A stretch of DNA of 64,000 nt from Heterodera schachtii. Its lineage: Eukaryota > Nematoda > Chromadorea > Rhabditida > Heteroderidae. This document shows, in pieces, positions 45,801 through 55,664 of the stretch (position 1 is the stretch's first letter; every line of letters starts with the position of its first letter). The stretch lies in assembly GCA_023374025.1 (NCBI GenBank), contig SIJG01000074.1, positions 445,253-509,252 of the forward strand, read 5' to 3'. The notes under the pieces are model-generated. The model was not told the origin of the DNA. It made no database searches and saw only the letters and a program-made list of their open reading frames with translations. The position numbers were made by a program, and so were the translations under genes.

Positions 45801-48567
45801 GGGTTTGAGCTCAACGAAGTGATCGCGGACTACTGCAAGACAGGTATAATTTTTGTAAAAATATGCAAAAAATATTCAAAAAAATTTCGAAGATGTACAA
45901 ATCCTGGCCCATGGTATGGTAAAGATGAGGCAGCTGTTCTTGTCCGAGACGCGGCATGACATCACCGATTCGGTCACCATCCCATCTGGTTGCATGAAGT
46001 ATTGGGTGCAGCTGGCGCACCACGACAAAGAGCGAGTTGCCATCATCCCACACCTGGGTTATGAGAAGCGAGGCAAACAGAGCACTATTGCCAGGAAATA
46101 CTTGAAGGTGTGCCAAAAATTATTTTAATTTTACATTTTGCTGTTTCTCAGTGGCGTGCCGAAGAAGAGTTGCGGGAGAACGGGCGAGTCCTCCGCCATG
46201 TCGAAAGTCCTGGAGGGGAGTTCAAATTTGGCAACTACAGCTTGGACGGAATGATGGAGCGGCCGGACGAGGACAAAAATTTGGCCATCGAGGTCAATGG
46301 GTAAGGAAAAAATTCCGAAAATTTTGCCAATTTTCACTCCAAAAAGATGTTATTGGCACGGATGTCCAAGCTGCTTCCCCGATGATGCGGCAATTGTGGG
46401 CGGAGGAGAAACAGCCGGAGCCCTCAGGGCCCGCGATGCCAAGCGAACCCGGGACATTGCGCGGGAATTCGAGGTGGAAATCATCTGGGAGTGCCACCTG
46501 AACGCAATGCTGGAGGACAACCCTGCCATGAAGGCGTACTTCGACAATTGCCCGGATTCTGGACCAATTGATTTCCACGACGCCTTCTTTGGCGGTAACT
46601 TTACCATTTAAATTTTTTAAAATAATTTTGGCACAGGTCGAACTGGGCCCGAGTATTTGGGCGCTTCGGTGATCAACCCTGAGACGGGCGACTGGAAAAG
46701 CCGAACAATCAAAGTGAAGGACTTTAACAGTCTTTACCCGTCGCGGTAAGAAATGCCGGAAAATTAATAATTTAAAAATCTTTGTCACTTTAAGGAATAT
46801 GTTCACCAATTACCCGGTTGGCCACCCGACCGTGGTGCAGTTTGACAAGGACGTCGAATGGTCCTGTCCAGAGGACATTGTCGGCGACGACGGCATCCGC
46901 CTTGAGGGCATCATCAAGTGCTTCGTAGTGCCGCCCCGCCACTGTCACTACGACATCCCGGTCCTTCCGTACCGGCTCAACAACCGCACGCTGTTCCCTC
47001 TGTGCCGTACCTGTTCGGAAATGTACCCGCGCGGCTTGATCGACCCCGAGTACAACTGTCCCCATTTCGAGGACTCTGAAAGGGGTGGGTTTAGAAATTT
47101 ATAATTAAGCAATTATTTATCTTGGTAGGATTTTCGACAACGGTCACGCACATTGAGCTGGAGGCCGCTCTCCGCTCGTGGTACAAGGTGACGCATGTGT
47201 ACCGTGCCTACATCTGGCGGTTTGCGTGCGATTGGAGCAATGGGCTGTTCCACTCGTACCTGCTGAAGTTTCTCAAAATGAAATTTGAAGGTAAAATTTG
47301 AAAAAATCAATAAAATTAATCAACAAAAATTTAAGCAAGCGGGTACCCGGCTTCGTGTACGGAGGCGGGGATCAGCGAGGAGGAGTCGGCACGGAGGAAG
47401 CAGGACCACATCGACAAGGCAAAACAAAAGGCCCAAGTCCATCTGGAGGCGGACCGGATCAAGCACAACCCAGGACTTCGCTACCTGTCCAAGTTGTGTT
47501 TGAACTCGCTGTGGGGCCGGTTCGCACTTCGGTAAAATTTTTGGATAAATTTATGAAAAATTATATATAATCGTAAAGGAATCGCCTCACCAAAACCGAA
47601 ATCGTCGAGTGCCATGCGGAACTCGCCAAACTGCTGAACGACACGAAAATTGAGGTCAGCAGCATCGACCAGCTGACGGAAAAGTTTTGGATGGTCTGCT
47701 ACAAGGCCAAAGATGAGCATGTGGTGGAGCACAGCACGAGCAACGTAAGAAAAGTTTTAAATGTTTCAAAAAATAATTGAAATTTTCTCAGGTGGCCATT
47801 GCCCTATGGACCACCTCTGCTGCGCGAATCCACTTGCTGGAATCGCTGAAAAAGGTGTATGGTCCAGCACCGGGTGTAGAGCGCTACGACACCCGCATTC
47901 TCTACATGGTAAAATCTGGAAATGAAAATATGAAGTATTTTTTTAAATCAGGACACGGACAGCATCTTCTACGACTACCTGACGAGGCTGGGGGACCCAC
48001 TTCCGGGTGGCGAACAACTCGGGGAACTCGCCGACGAGTACCCGAATCACACCATCATGGAGTTTATTTGTGGTAAGATTCGTTAATAATTAAACACAAT
48101 AATAATAATAATAATAAAATGGAAATTTTTGTTTAGCTGGACCCAAGGCGTACGGCTTGTGGCTGCGCAACAACGCAACCGGGGAGGATGAGTACAAGTT
48201 GAAGGTGCGTGGGATCACCCTGGACTCGGATGCCTGCGAAAAGATGACCTTCGACAAGATGAAGGACATGGTTTTGAACAAGCTCGGCCAAGCGGACAAC
48301 AACGTCCGATTCAACTACCCGACGAAAAACTTCCGGATCACCAAGAAGGGAGAAATCTTCACCGTGCCCCTTGTCAAACAGTTCAACCCGACCGTCAATA
48401 AGGGGGTGATCAGGGACCACGGGTTGAAGGTGGTGCCCTTTGGGTTCAGCGACCAAGAGTGGTGTAAGTGGAACTGCCCAGGCGCTTGTTCATGTCTGTT
48501 CAACCCAGACCTCAATGTGAACCTGCTCACAGAAGAGGAGTTGAATGACCCCGATATTATGCCATAA
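42895..48567 (+). CDS. polB: Maverick protein-primed DNA polymerase B, 22 exons
   Basis: The exons are 42895-43026, 43084-43219, 43356-43966, 44011-44220, 44270-44416, 44456-44602, 44656-44847, 44894-45299, 45345-45486, 45533-45635, 45681-45843, 45893-46107, 46152-46300, 46347-46594, 46637-46745, 46795-47084, 47129-47290, 47336-47531, 47579-47744, 47792-47908, 47952-48072 and 48137-48567. All phases agree, giving 1,530 residues with no internal stop. The N-terminal third is the poorly conserved Maverick extension with a Cys-rich region. The exonuclease follows: FVFFDFEC (Exo I), AHAGSRYDH (Exo II, where Ala replaces the usual Asn) and YCKTDVQIL (Exo III). The polymerase has DFNSLYPS (motif A), LCLNSLWGRF (motif B) and MDTDSIF (motif C). 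It would copy the element by protein priming. Intron 3 appears to use a GC donor. It ends 39 bp from the convergent integrase. Confidence 0.95.
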
Positions 48568-48606
48568 TTGTTTTTATTTTTCAATTGATTTTCATTAATA
48601 TTGTTT

Positions 48607-49759
48607 TTATTCATTTATGTCTTCATTTGTCACCCAATATTTTTCAGGAAATCCAATAAATTTCACCAATATTTCTCTTTTTCCGTCTCTCACTCGTTCT
48701 TTGTATTTCTTTTCAATTCGAAACATTGTGTTTTCATCCACTTGTACTTTTGTTAATTCTGGCAAATAAAATTTTCTCTTCAACCTTGTGCCATAATAGT
48801 CTTTGAGCAAATAGTGCTGGGGGTTGGTTGAGCGGGCCTCATCCACGGTGTACACGTGATCAGAGTAATTGGGGATATAGCCTTAAAATTAAAATAAAAT
48901 TGATCGGAAAATGTGTGGGTTACAGTACCCTTCTCGAAAATGTGCTTAGTCTCGGGAATCCTGACCGTCTCCCCGGCCCTGATCTTTGGTTTCTTGTCCA
49001 AATGTGCGTTACCGTACACCCTCTTCCACACCTCCCTCGCATTTGTGTCGCTGATTTCGTTGGGTCTAAGTCCGGTCGCGCGGCACACCGAATTGTTTAT
49101 GGCACTCAAAAACTTTGGCACCACATCCACCCACACAGAAGTGTTGTTGGCGGAAAAATATTTGTACAGTCGGGTCTTCAGGGTGCGGATGGCACGCTCC
49201 GCCACGGCGGCCTTCTTCTTTGAACTGGTTTCAAACTTTTGAATGCCCTTCTCCGCGTAAAATTCCTTCAACGGTTTTGCCACAAATTCCAGTCCCCGAT
49301 CGGTGTACATTGTGTCCGGCACCCTTGGCATTTGTTCGAAAAGCTCCTCAAAAGCCCTTTTCATGTCCACTGGGCGCTTACTCTTTACGGGCGAGCCGAA
49401 CATTCGCCTCGATAGCACATCCACAGCCAACAGCAGGTACCGGTAGCCGCTGTTCTTGCGCGAAAGTGCTTGGAAATCGGCCAAGTCCGCCTGAACATCT
49501 GAAACCCTGAATTATGCGCAATAAGCCCCCATTACAATTCACCGGTCATGAAGCCCGTAGGCACAGTGCGTAGGCGTCGGAACTTCTCCCTCTTTGGCTT
49601 GAACAGCGTGTAGGTGGTGTTCCTCTGCAAAAAGTCCTCAAACTCGGCACGCTTCAACTTCGGGTGCTTCTTCTTCACCGCCGCGTACAGGGCACTCGCG
49701 CCCGCATACCCGCCTGGGTTGGCCGGGTCGGTGTATATTTTGTTTATCTTCTTGTCCAT
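48607..49759 (-). CDS. int: Maverick integrase with chromodomain-like C-terminus
   Basis: Three exons (49759-49543, 49498-48929, 48881-48607) give 353 residues. The N-terminal part matches Maverick integrases (NPGGYAGASALYAAVK, then YTLFKPKREKFRRLR). The DDE core shows DVQADLADFQ (first Asp), MYTDRGLEF (second Asp) and AVAERAIRTLK (Glu). The C-terminal ILVKFIGFPEKYWV resembles a chromodomain, which in related elements steers insertion to chromatin. The enzyme cuts and joins element ends to target DNA with a 6-bp stagger, agreeing with the GCCATC duplication. The start codon lies inside the last codons of the upstream gene. Confidence 0.95.
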
Positions 49760-50554
49760 CTTGAGGGAATAAATCGCGCGCTTTGTTTGACTTCTCCGGC
49801 ATGCCCCATCCGTCCCGATCCAACAAAGAAAGGGTTGAGGAGCCGACTGGCTTGCGGATCCTGTGCGAGTTTCTTCTTCAATTCTTTCGTTCCGCTTGGC
49901 GATGGGGCATTCTCCGGCCGAGGGTCCACCAGGCGTTCAATCGACCAGCCCAAGTCCGAGTCGATGAACTCTCGGCCCGTCTTTGGGTTGATGATTTGCC
50001 CACGTTCCGTTGCGCCGAATCTCTGCGGATCCGACATAATGATGGCCAATAGGTGGTCCTTCTTCTCGGTCAGTTTTTGCTGTTTAGCCGCTTTCTTATT
50101 GGTCCTGGGCGATCGGCTGCTTCCCGCCCTCAGGTTTATTGGCGTTAAAAACTTGGGCACATTAATCTCTTCCTCTTCATCTTCGTCGGTAATCAACACG
50201 GACTTGTCCATCGGCTCATCAGGACCAGGTCGTACCTGCACGCCCGTCTCAACCGTCTTATTTAGCAGTTGGGCACCGTTGCTGAGTTGTACCCGGACGG
50301 GCCGCTCCTTATGTTCCTTGCGCATCTTCAGGTATCGGCGCAGCTGCTGGTTGTACATTGCGTTCCGCTCGCTGACGTTTCCCTTCCGCTTCTGAGCTGC
50401 AGCGGTCACCTGTCGTTTGACAAAACCCAAGTTTGTCCGCTCAGCAATGTCGTCGTCGTCATTCTTGGTTTCTCTCGCTGCAACCAACCTTTCCCAACTT
50501 CTTCAAATAGTCGTAGTTGTGCACAACCCGCTCACCGATCTTCTGTTTAACCAT
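49744..50554 (-). CDS. Maverick charged protein of unknown function (apparent frameshift)
   Basis: An ATG at 50,554 overlaps the ATPase stop by 8 bp and opens a frame with KIGERVVHNYDYLKKLG, which ends after about 32 codons. A second frame, offset by one base and entered near 50,490, runs 240 residues to 49,744. It is rich in Lys, Arg, Glu and Asp (TDEDEEEEINVPKF, KDHLLAIIMSDPQRFG). The segment INPKTGREFIDSDLGWSIERL looks globular. I do not recognise the family. The break could be an assembly error, a mutation, or translational frameshifting at the AAGGTTGG region. The position between ATPase and integrase suggests a structural or DNA-binding role. Confidence 0.6.
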
Positions 50555-51243
50555 TTTTTGGGGCAAAAATGATTCTCTCCTCGTCGTCTGGGAAAATGTT
50601 TGTCCTTAGGCGTATAATGTTGTCTCTGTTCGCGTGAAGGGTCACGAGCAGGTAGCCGTACGGTAGGGCACATGCCTGTCGATAGGCATCCATCAGGAAT
50701 CCCTGCTCCCGAGGGAACATTTGACTTGCCAAATTACGGATGCTCAGCATGTCGTTGGGCGCCCGCATCAGGAAGATGTACTGGGCGTTGGACCTTGGCA
50801 CCCGCATTGACTTGTCAAACAGGTTTTGCGTGAGGAAAATCACGGAAAAATTGTTGTGGTGGGACTTTTTGGTGTACAGGTCTGCCAACTTCTTGGCCTC
50901 AATGTCACCCATCAAGTCATCGTACACAATCAAACAAGGTTTTGGCAGCTTTTTCAGCATTTCGTCAGACGGGGCACCCGCGTGAGGGACAACACCCTGG
51001 CGCTCCAGTTCGGGAATCTGCGCCGAGTACTCGCCATATGCCCACACTTAACAATAACATAATTGCACATTGAAACCCTTTTCACATACCTATAGCCTTG
51101 GGCGGCGGGTCAAACATCACGTTGGCGTGCCGTAACAGTCGAAGGACCAGCTGGGTCTTGCCCGATGAGGACGGACCGCTGACAATTATCCCCGAAGGGA
51201 TGGGAAAAGCGAGTTCACTTTCGTTTATTCTTGGGTAATCCAT
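50547..51243 (-). CDS. Maverick DNA-packaging ATPase (FtsK/HerA, A32-like)
   Basis: Two exons (51243-51090, 51046-50547) make 217 residues. Walker A is SGPSSSGKT (about residues 22-30) and Walker B is PCLIVYDDLM (about 87-96). NFSVIFLTQN follows as the sensor strand, and then RSNAQYIFLMR. The length and motif order match the small packaging ATPases shared by Mavericks, virophages and poxvirus A32. It would pump element DNA into preformed capsids, in agreement with the capsid and protease genes nearby. The intron is a standard GT-AG of 43 bp. Confidence 0.93.
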
Positions 51244-51277
51244 CAGAATAATAACAATAGAAAAAATGGACAAGTGC

Positions 51278-51730
51278 TTAGGGCATCTGGGTCGTTTCCT
51301 TCTGTTCTTTTACGGCTTTTTCTTCCAAGCTTGGGCCGGCGGCATGCACTTCCGGGTGTCGCAGCGGCAGAGTGAACACCTTGTTCCGTGCCCTTATGCG
51401 AAATTTCGCACGATCGGCAAAGTCCACTTAAGAAAAGGGTCAAGTTTTTGGCAAACACCTGTGCCGCTTACCAATTGTGTCAAACGGCACAAAGTTCTCG
51501 CCGTCCGTCTTTAGCCGATTCGAAAAGATGGTCACCCCCTCGGGCTGAATGATGTAGTCCAGCTCAACAGTTCCGCTTCTGCAGCATGAGCACCGCCCGG
51601 GCTGGTCCCATGGCACAAACCGAGGCGTTTGCAGGTGCCGTGGGCAGTACACCGTGACGCCCATTGTGTTGACGGCGAACTCAATCTCTGGGAATTCGCC
51701 CAACTTTTCCGATTGTCTTGCACGCTTCAT
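51278..51730 (-). CDS. Maverick 135-residue Cys-motif protein next to PAZ gene
   Basis: Exons 51730-51472 and 51426-51278 join in phase. The ATG is 3 bp after the PAZ stop codon, so the two are tightly coupled. Residues 28-53 contain VYCPRH and GRCSCCRSG, a possible metal-binding CxC or C-x2-C site. The rest alternates polar and aromatic residues (IQPEGVTIFSNRL, FVPFDTIVDFADR). I do not recognise the family, and it has no membrane segment. Its place in the cluster between PAZ and ATPase genes suggests it is expressed with them; a role with the PAZ protein is only inference. Confidence 0.75.
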
Positions 51731-51733
51731 TGG

Positions 51734-52274
51734 TCAGTAGAGTGTTGACTGCCACCCACTGCGAAAGTTCAAGTAGTCCAGGTAGTCCGTTTCAGCTGCA
51801 GGTCTTTCGGTGGGTTCACTCTCACAGCCCTCCTCAATGGCCAACAACTCTTAAGGGGATTTATTGATTTTTCCCGGACAAAATTTATACCCAGGGGGTA
51901 ATATTTGCAGTGGCCCTTGTTGTGGTACTCAACAATGCACTTGAGCTGAGGGTAGAGTAGGCGGATCCGGTGCTTTATGTAGAAATACTGGTGGACTTTG
52001 ACCTCTGAACGGGGATGAATAACACATTAATTTTTGGAAACTTGCCAAGAAATCCCTCAAAGGCGTAGGTTTCCGAGGCGGCTTTCAGCGAAAATGTGCC
52101 GAACTTGACCTCTTTAGTCTTGCAATCACGACCCTGGTAGGTTGTTTTGAGCTTTTTACCGGCCAGGTAGGCGTTCGCTTTGTTCACAGCCTCGGGGTTG
52201 TTCAAATATTCTGCTAAATTTTCTGGTTTACAGTTTAGCAGTTTGGATAGGGCAGCAGTCAGAGGGAGTACCAT
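51734..52274 (-). CDS. Maverick-encoded stand-alone PAZ-domain protein
   Basis: Three exons (52274-52046, 52004-51891, 51849-51734) give 152 residues. Intron 1 has a GC donor (G/GCAAGT) and intron 2 is GT-AG; with these, the phases agree. Residues about 25-121 fit a complete PAZ domain: YLAGKKLKTTYQGRDC (first strands), FSLKAASETYAFEG, then VKVHQYFYIKHRIRLLYPQL (the V-QYF---H-L-YP signature) and YYPLELLAI (the closing PLE motif). PAZ binds the 3' end of small RNAs in Argonaute and Dicer. Here there are no PIWI, MID or RNase III domains. The acidic tail (about 121-152) is unknown. It is the first gene of the minus cluster, with a 3-bp gap to the next gene. I infer capture from a host Argonaute/Dicer gene and a possible role in sequestering small RNAs. 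An unrelated RNA-binding role is possible. Confidence 0.85.
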
Positions 52275-52533
52275 AATCTGTAAAAAGTCAATAAATTGGC
52301 TTGGGTTTCACTGTGGGTTTGAATTGGCGCCCTTTTGTATCTTTCTCTAACCAGTACTCTCTCGTCTATGTGTTTGTGGATGGGCGTGGCCTATCGATTA
52401 ACAAGGGACACCTCCCGTCTGGAGGTCGCTGCGTGCTAACACCCCATTCATGATTAATCGATAATTATGTGTTCTTTCGCAGGCCCATTTTATGTTTTTG
52501 ACACTTATAATAATAAACTATTTCTTAATCGTA
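52275..52533. promoter_or_regulatory. Divergent promoter region with inverted repeats
   Basis: This gap separates the minus cluster (PAZ first) from the plus-strand late-type genes. It holds an inverted pair ATCGATTAA (about 52,395) and TTAATCGAT (about 52,455), and a perfect hairpin ACCTCC-CGTCT-GGAGGT between them. It may be a shared control region. Function is inferred from position. Confidence 0.5.
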
Positions 52534-53236
52534 ATGGCTCCGCGAAAAATCAATGATCAATTGGTGTTTGAGAATAAAAGTAAACATTTTTTAAATTTTT
52601 TTAATTATAATTTTTATTTTAAAGAAATGGATGAGCCAAAAAGGGAAAATTTTCCCCCTCGAAATGATGATGACGTCATCATGATTGGAGACAACAACAC
52701 TCAAACACTGCTTGACCTACAACCGGGCCCCTCAAAAAGGGGACGCAAGCCTCGCTTGGACAAAATCCATGAGGAAATTGTTTCCGCAATGAAGAAAGCC
52801 AAGGCCATGGAGGCTGAAGGTTCGGTTTCTTTATGCTAATTTTGTTCCAATTCGCAATGTTTAGTGGATGAACTGCCCAAAAAACAACCGACCAATGTGT
52901 TTGAGTACCCGACCATATTTTGGAAATTGGCAAAACCAAAGGTTTTTGAATAAAATTTAATGTTAAAAAAATGAACAAAATTTTAAGTACGGAGTGTTCA
53001 CGTTCATGTGCAATGAGTGTCGTGATGACAATTTCCGGCAGGGGAACAGCCGATTCAAACTCATCAACCAGAATGGCGAGCAGCAGCGACTTGAGTTTAC
53101 CCAATCGTTTTGCCAAGACTGTGCAAAGCTGAACTTTGACTGCACCGATCTGATCATTAAGCACAAAAAGAAGGATGATCCGGCGACTACGACTGTGGCA
53201 AAGAGTTTCCGCTGGATCAAGGATGGGGCAAAGTGA
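52534..53236 (+). CDS. Maverick 188-residue protein with Cys pairs, unknown function
   Basis: Exons 52534-52579, 52625-52819, 52865-52941 and 52988-53236 join in phase. The N-terminal half is acidic and disordered (RNDDDVIMIGDNN) with a basic patch (SKRGRKPRLDKIHEE) like an AT-hook or nuclear signal. The C-terminal half has two Cys pairs, CNECRDD and FCQDCAKLNFDC, about 35 residues apart, suggesting a small zinc-binding fold. Translation could instead begin at the MDEPKREN methionine at the start of exon 2. It is the first gene of the plus-strand capsid block, so a regulatory or DNA-binding role is possible. No family is recognised. Confidence 0.7.
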
Positions 53237-53299
53237 ACAGAGATGGCACACCACGATATAAGGACGATCTCATTTTGAAAAGTTATACTTGTTGATCAA

Positions 53300-55144
53300 A
53301 TGACAAACTCTTTCTTTGTAATTCTGCCGAGCAATACGCCAGGCTTTGTTGGAAATAAAACGAACAAATTCAAAGTGCACTTGCCAAAGAAGTTGGTGTT
53401 TGATGGGGCCGGGTGGATGGTTGGGCTGTCAGGCATAATTTACCCAAACAGGTGGGCGAAATCTAAGGCTATTGGGTCTGATTTTTGACTTAAGTTGGGC
53501 AAAGCTGGGTACATCGGACCGACAGTATGTGATTGTTCACCTGCACGATGGCAGGAAATACCGTTTCCGTGTGCCAAAGGGAAGCTTTCTCTCGCCACAG
53601 CAGCTTGAGAGGGGCATTCATCACGGCATGATTGCCGAGCTCGAGCGGCTGTTGACCCGAAAAAGGTCAGCACCGGTGCACACAAGTTTTGGCAACGCCG
53701 ACGATGATGAGGAGGAGGGCGAGATTCTTGACGTCTCGTTTGTTGAGGAGGAAGAAGAAGATACCGGCGAAGCGCCATTATATCCACTTTCAAATTTGAC
53801 CAAGCTCTCAGCGGAGCAAGAAACGCTAAGGCATGAAAAAAGGGCACAGGAAGAGAGAAGACGAAAGGAAGAGGAGCAGAGAAAACAGAGAGAAGCCGAA
53901 CGTAAACGGCGAGAGGAAGAGGAGAAGCGACGCAAGGCAGAAGACGATAGAAGGAAGGCTGCAGAGAAAACAGCGAAGGAAAAGAAGGCAAAGGAAGAGA
54001 AAGAGGCGAGTGAAAAGAAAGCAAGGGAGGAAAAATTGGCAAGGGAAAAGAAGACAGAAGAACAAAGGCTAGCGAAGGAAAAGAAAGGAGAGAAAGAAGC
54101 CTTGGGCAAAACGGCTGAGAAAGAGAGAGTGGCAAAGGCTGAGGCAGAGAGAACGGCAAAGGAAAGAAAGGCAGAGGAAGAGAGAGTGGCAAAGGCGGAA
54201 GCCGAGAGAGTGGCAAAGGCAGAGGAAGAGAGACTGGCAAAGGAAGAGGAGGAGAGAGCGGTAAACGAGACAAAGAAAAAGCAAGAAGAGGAGAAGCAGT
54301 CGGAAGAACTTAAACGACAGCAATTGGCCACAAGAAAGCAGAAAGAGTTGGAGCTGCTCAAAGAGTTCAGACCATGGCGAGGCGGGTACATGAGACTGGT
54401 GCACGGCAAAGACCCAACCCCTGACGTACATTATTTGCATGAAACGGATGACTATCATTTTGTGAATGCTGTGCACAAGTACCGTGTCCGCCACTCCGAG
54501 CTCCCCTGGGAGGCGCCCGAGTTTAACCCATCGGCGCACATTCAACAAAACATTGCGGAGTTCCGTGAGCTGTTTGAGCAAGAGGTGTACGACGAAAACT
54601 ATGCGGTGAAAACGCGAGAGGAAAAGGAGGAGCTGATTGAGCTGGTCAAAGGGTTCCGCTTTTACTTCACCGAACAAATTGGCCGATTTGAGCTCAAAGT
54701 TTTCAATGGGAAAATTTCGCACATTACGCTGACAGATCAGCTGGCCTACGTATTGGGCTATGAGCAAGAGCAGGAGATCAGAAATGAAGAGCTTGCAAAA
54801 TATGCGGTCGATTTGGGCGGAGGCGTAAGTCATCTGTGCATCTACCTGAACAGTGGCGTCATTGAGAGCATGATTGTCGGCAACACCTTTGCCAATCTGC
54901 TCCAAGTGATTGCCGTTGAGGGAAAATCGGGCAGTGTGGTGGAGAAGGACTTCCAGTCGCCGTTGTTTCACAAAATCATAGCAAGGGAGGTGGATGTGCT
55001 TGACGTTGAGATTCGCACTCTTACCGGGAGGTTAGGCTTTTCCGCTGGCCATTTATTTTTCTAATCACTTATTTAAGGGAGGTGCCATTTGAGTTTGGGC
55101 AAGTTGTGTTGACTCTTCAGTTTAAAAAGGTGTTGACGTTCTGA
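53300..55144 (+). CDS. Penton-like minor capsid protein with long coiled-coil insert
   Basis: Exons 53300-53451, 53495-55030 and 55078-55144 give 584 residues. The N-terminus has the Maverick minor-capsid pattern: FFVILPSNTPGF, then NKFKVHLPKKLVF, WMVGLSGIIYPN and, over the splice, SWAKLGTSD. About residues 120-295 are a highly charged Lys/Glu/Arg/Ala coiled coil (AKAEAERVAKAEEERLAKEE and similar repeats). The C-terminal part resumes normal composition (FYFTEQIGRFELKVF; YAVDLGGGVSHLCIYLNSGV) and ends VVLTLQFKKVLTF. The protein would sit at capsid vertices. Typical relatives lack such a long coil, so it may form a spike or internal scaffold. The next ORF starts 5 bp after the stop. Confidence 0.8.
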
Positions 55145-55149
55145 GAGAG

Positions 55150-55641
55150 ATGGTTCGCGTGATTTTTGACGGCTCAAATTTACGGCTCGAGCAAATTTAT
55201 CAGCAAAATGGAGGCGGAGTTAGCGTCTTTGAGGGCGCCCCAACATTTCAGCGGGGTTACGGCTACTTCTTGGGGGTTCCACGCCAGAAGGGAGCAGGAG
55301 TTGGCTCTGTGCTGCGCAATCTGTGGCGCTATCTTCGCCCAATGGTCTCAGCGGCGCGACCCTATGCGGCAAACATCGCTGCCGAGATTGGCAAAGAGGG
55401 CCTAGAGACGGGTGCACGATTCCTCAATGAGGTGTCCAAGGGCGGCAACATCAAAGACGCGCTGGTGTCGGAGGGAAAGGCGGGAGCGAAAAAATTGCTG
55501 GACAAAACCTCATCATCACTACAAAAGGGACGTGGAAGAAAGAAGAGGAGGCAGGAAAAAAGCGGAAATCATTTTGAAACCCTCAGACGTTGTTGGACAA
55601 ACTGTTCCCCAAAAAGCTCTGTTAAAGAAAAAAAGATTTGA
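55150..55641 (+). CDS. Adenovirus pVI-like minor virion protein
   Basis: The first 130 residues show the Maverick pattern GYGYFLGVPRQKGAGVGSVL, then LWRYLRPMVSAARPYA and GLETGARFLNEVSKGGNIKD, ending in a basic GRGRKKRR tail. Related proteins in Mavericks and adenoviruses bind the capsid interior or DNA and are cut by the viral protease. The last 35 codons (to 55,641) look less natural than the +1 alternative frame (EIILKPSDVVGQTVPQKALL), so a one-base slip or unseen intron near 55,555 is possible. It lies in a compact block between penton-like and major capsid genes. Confidence 0.75.
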   Translation: MVRVIFDGSNLRLEQIYQQNGGGVSVFEGAPTFQRGYGYFLGVPRQKGAGVGSVLRNLWRYLRPMVSAARPYAANIAAEIGKEGLETGARFLNEVSKGGNIKDALVSEGKAGAKKLLDKTSSSLQKGRGRKKRRQEKSGNHFETLRRCWTNCSPKSSVKEKKI

Positions 55642-55664
55642 CTCACTTGGTTATTATTAGCAAA

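Noticed and set aside
49664..50395. 243-codon plus-strand frame opposite the integrase cluster
   Set aside because: It is a shadow of the minus-strand charged-protein gene, without motifs.
53440..54971. Long Leu/Ser/Phe-rich minus-strand frames of up to 300 codons
   Set aside because: They are antisense shadows of the Lys/Glu coiled coil in the penton-like gene.
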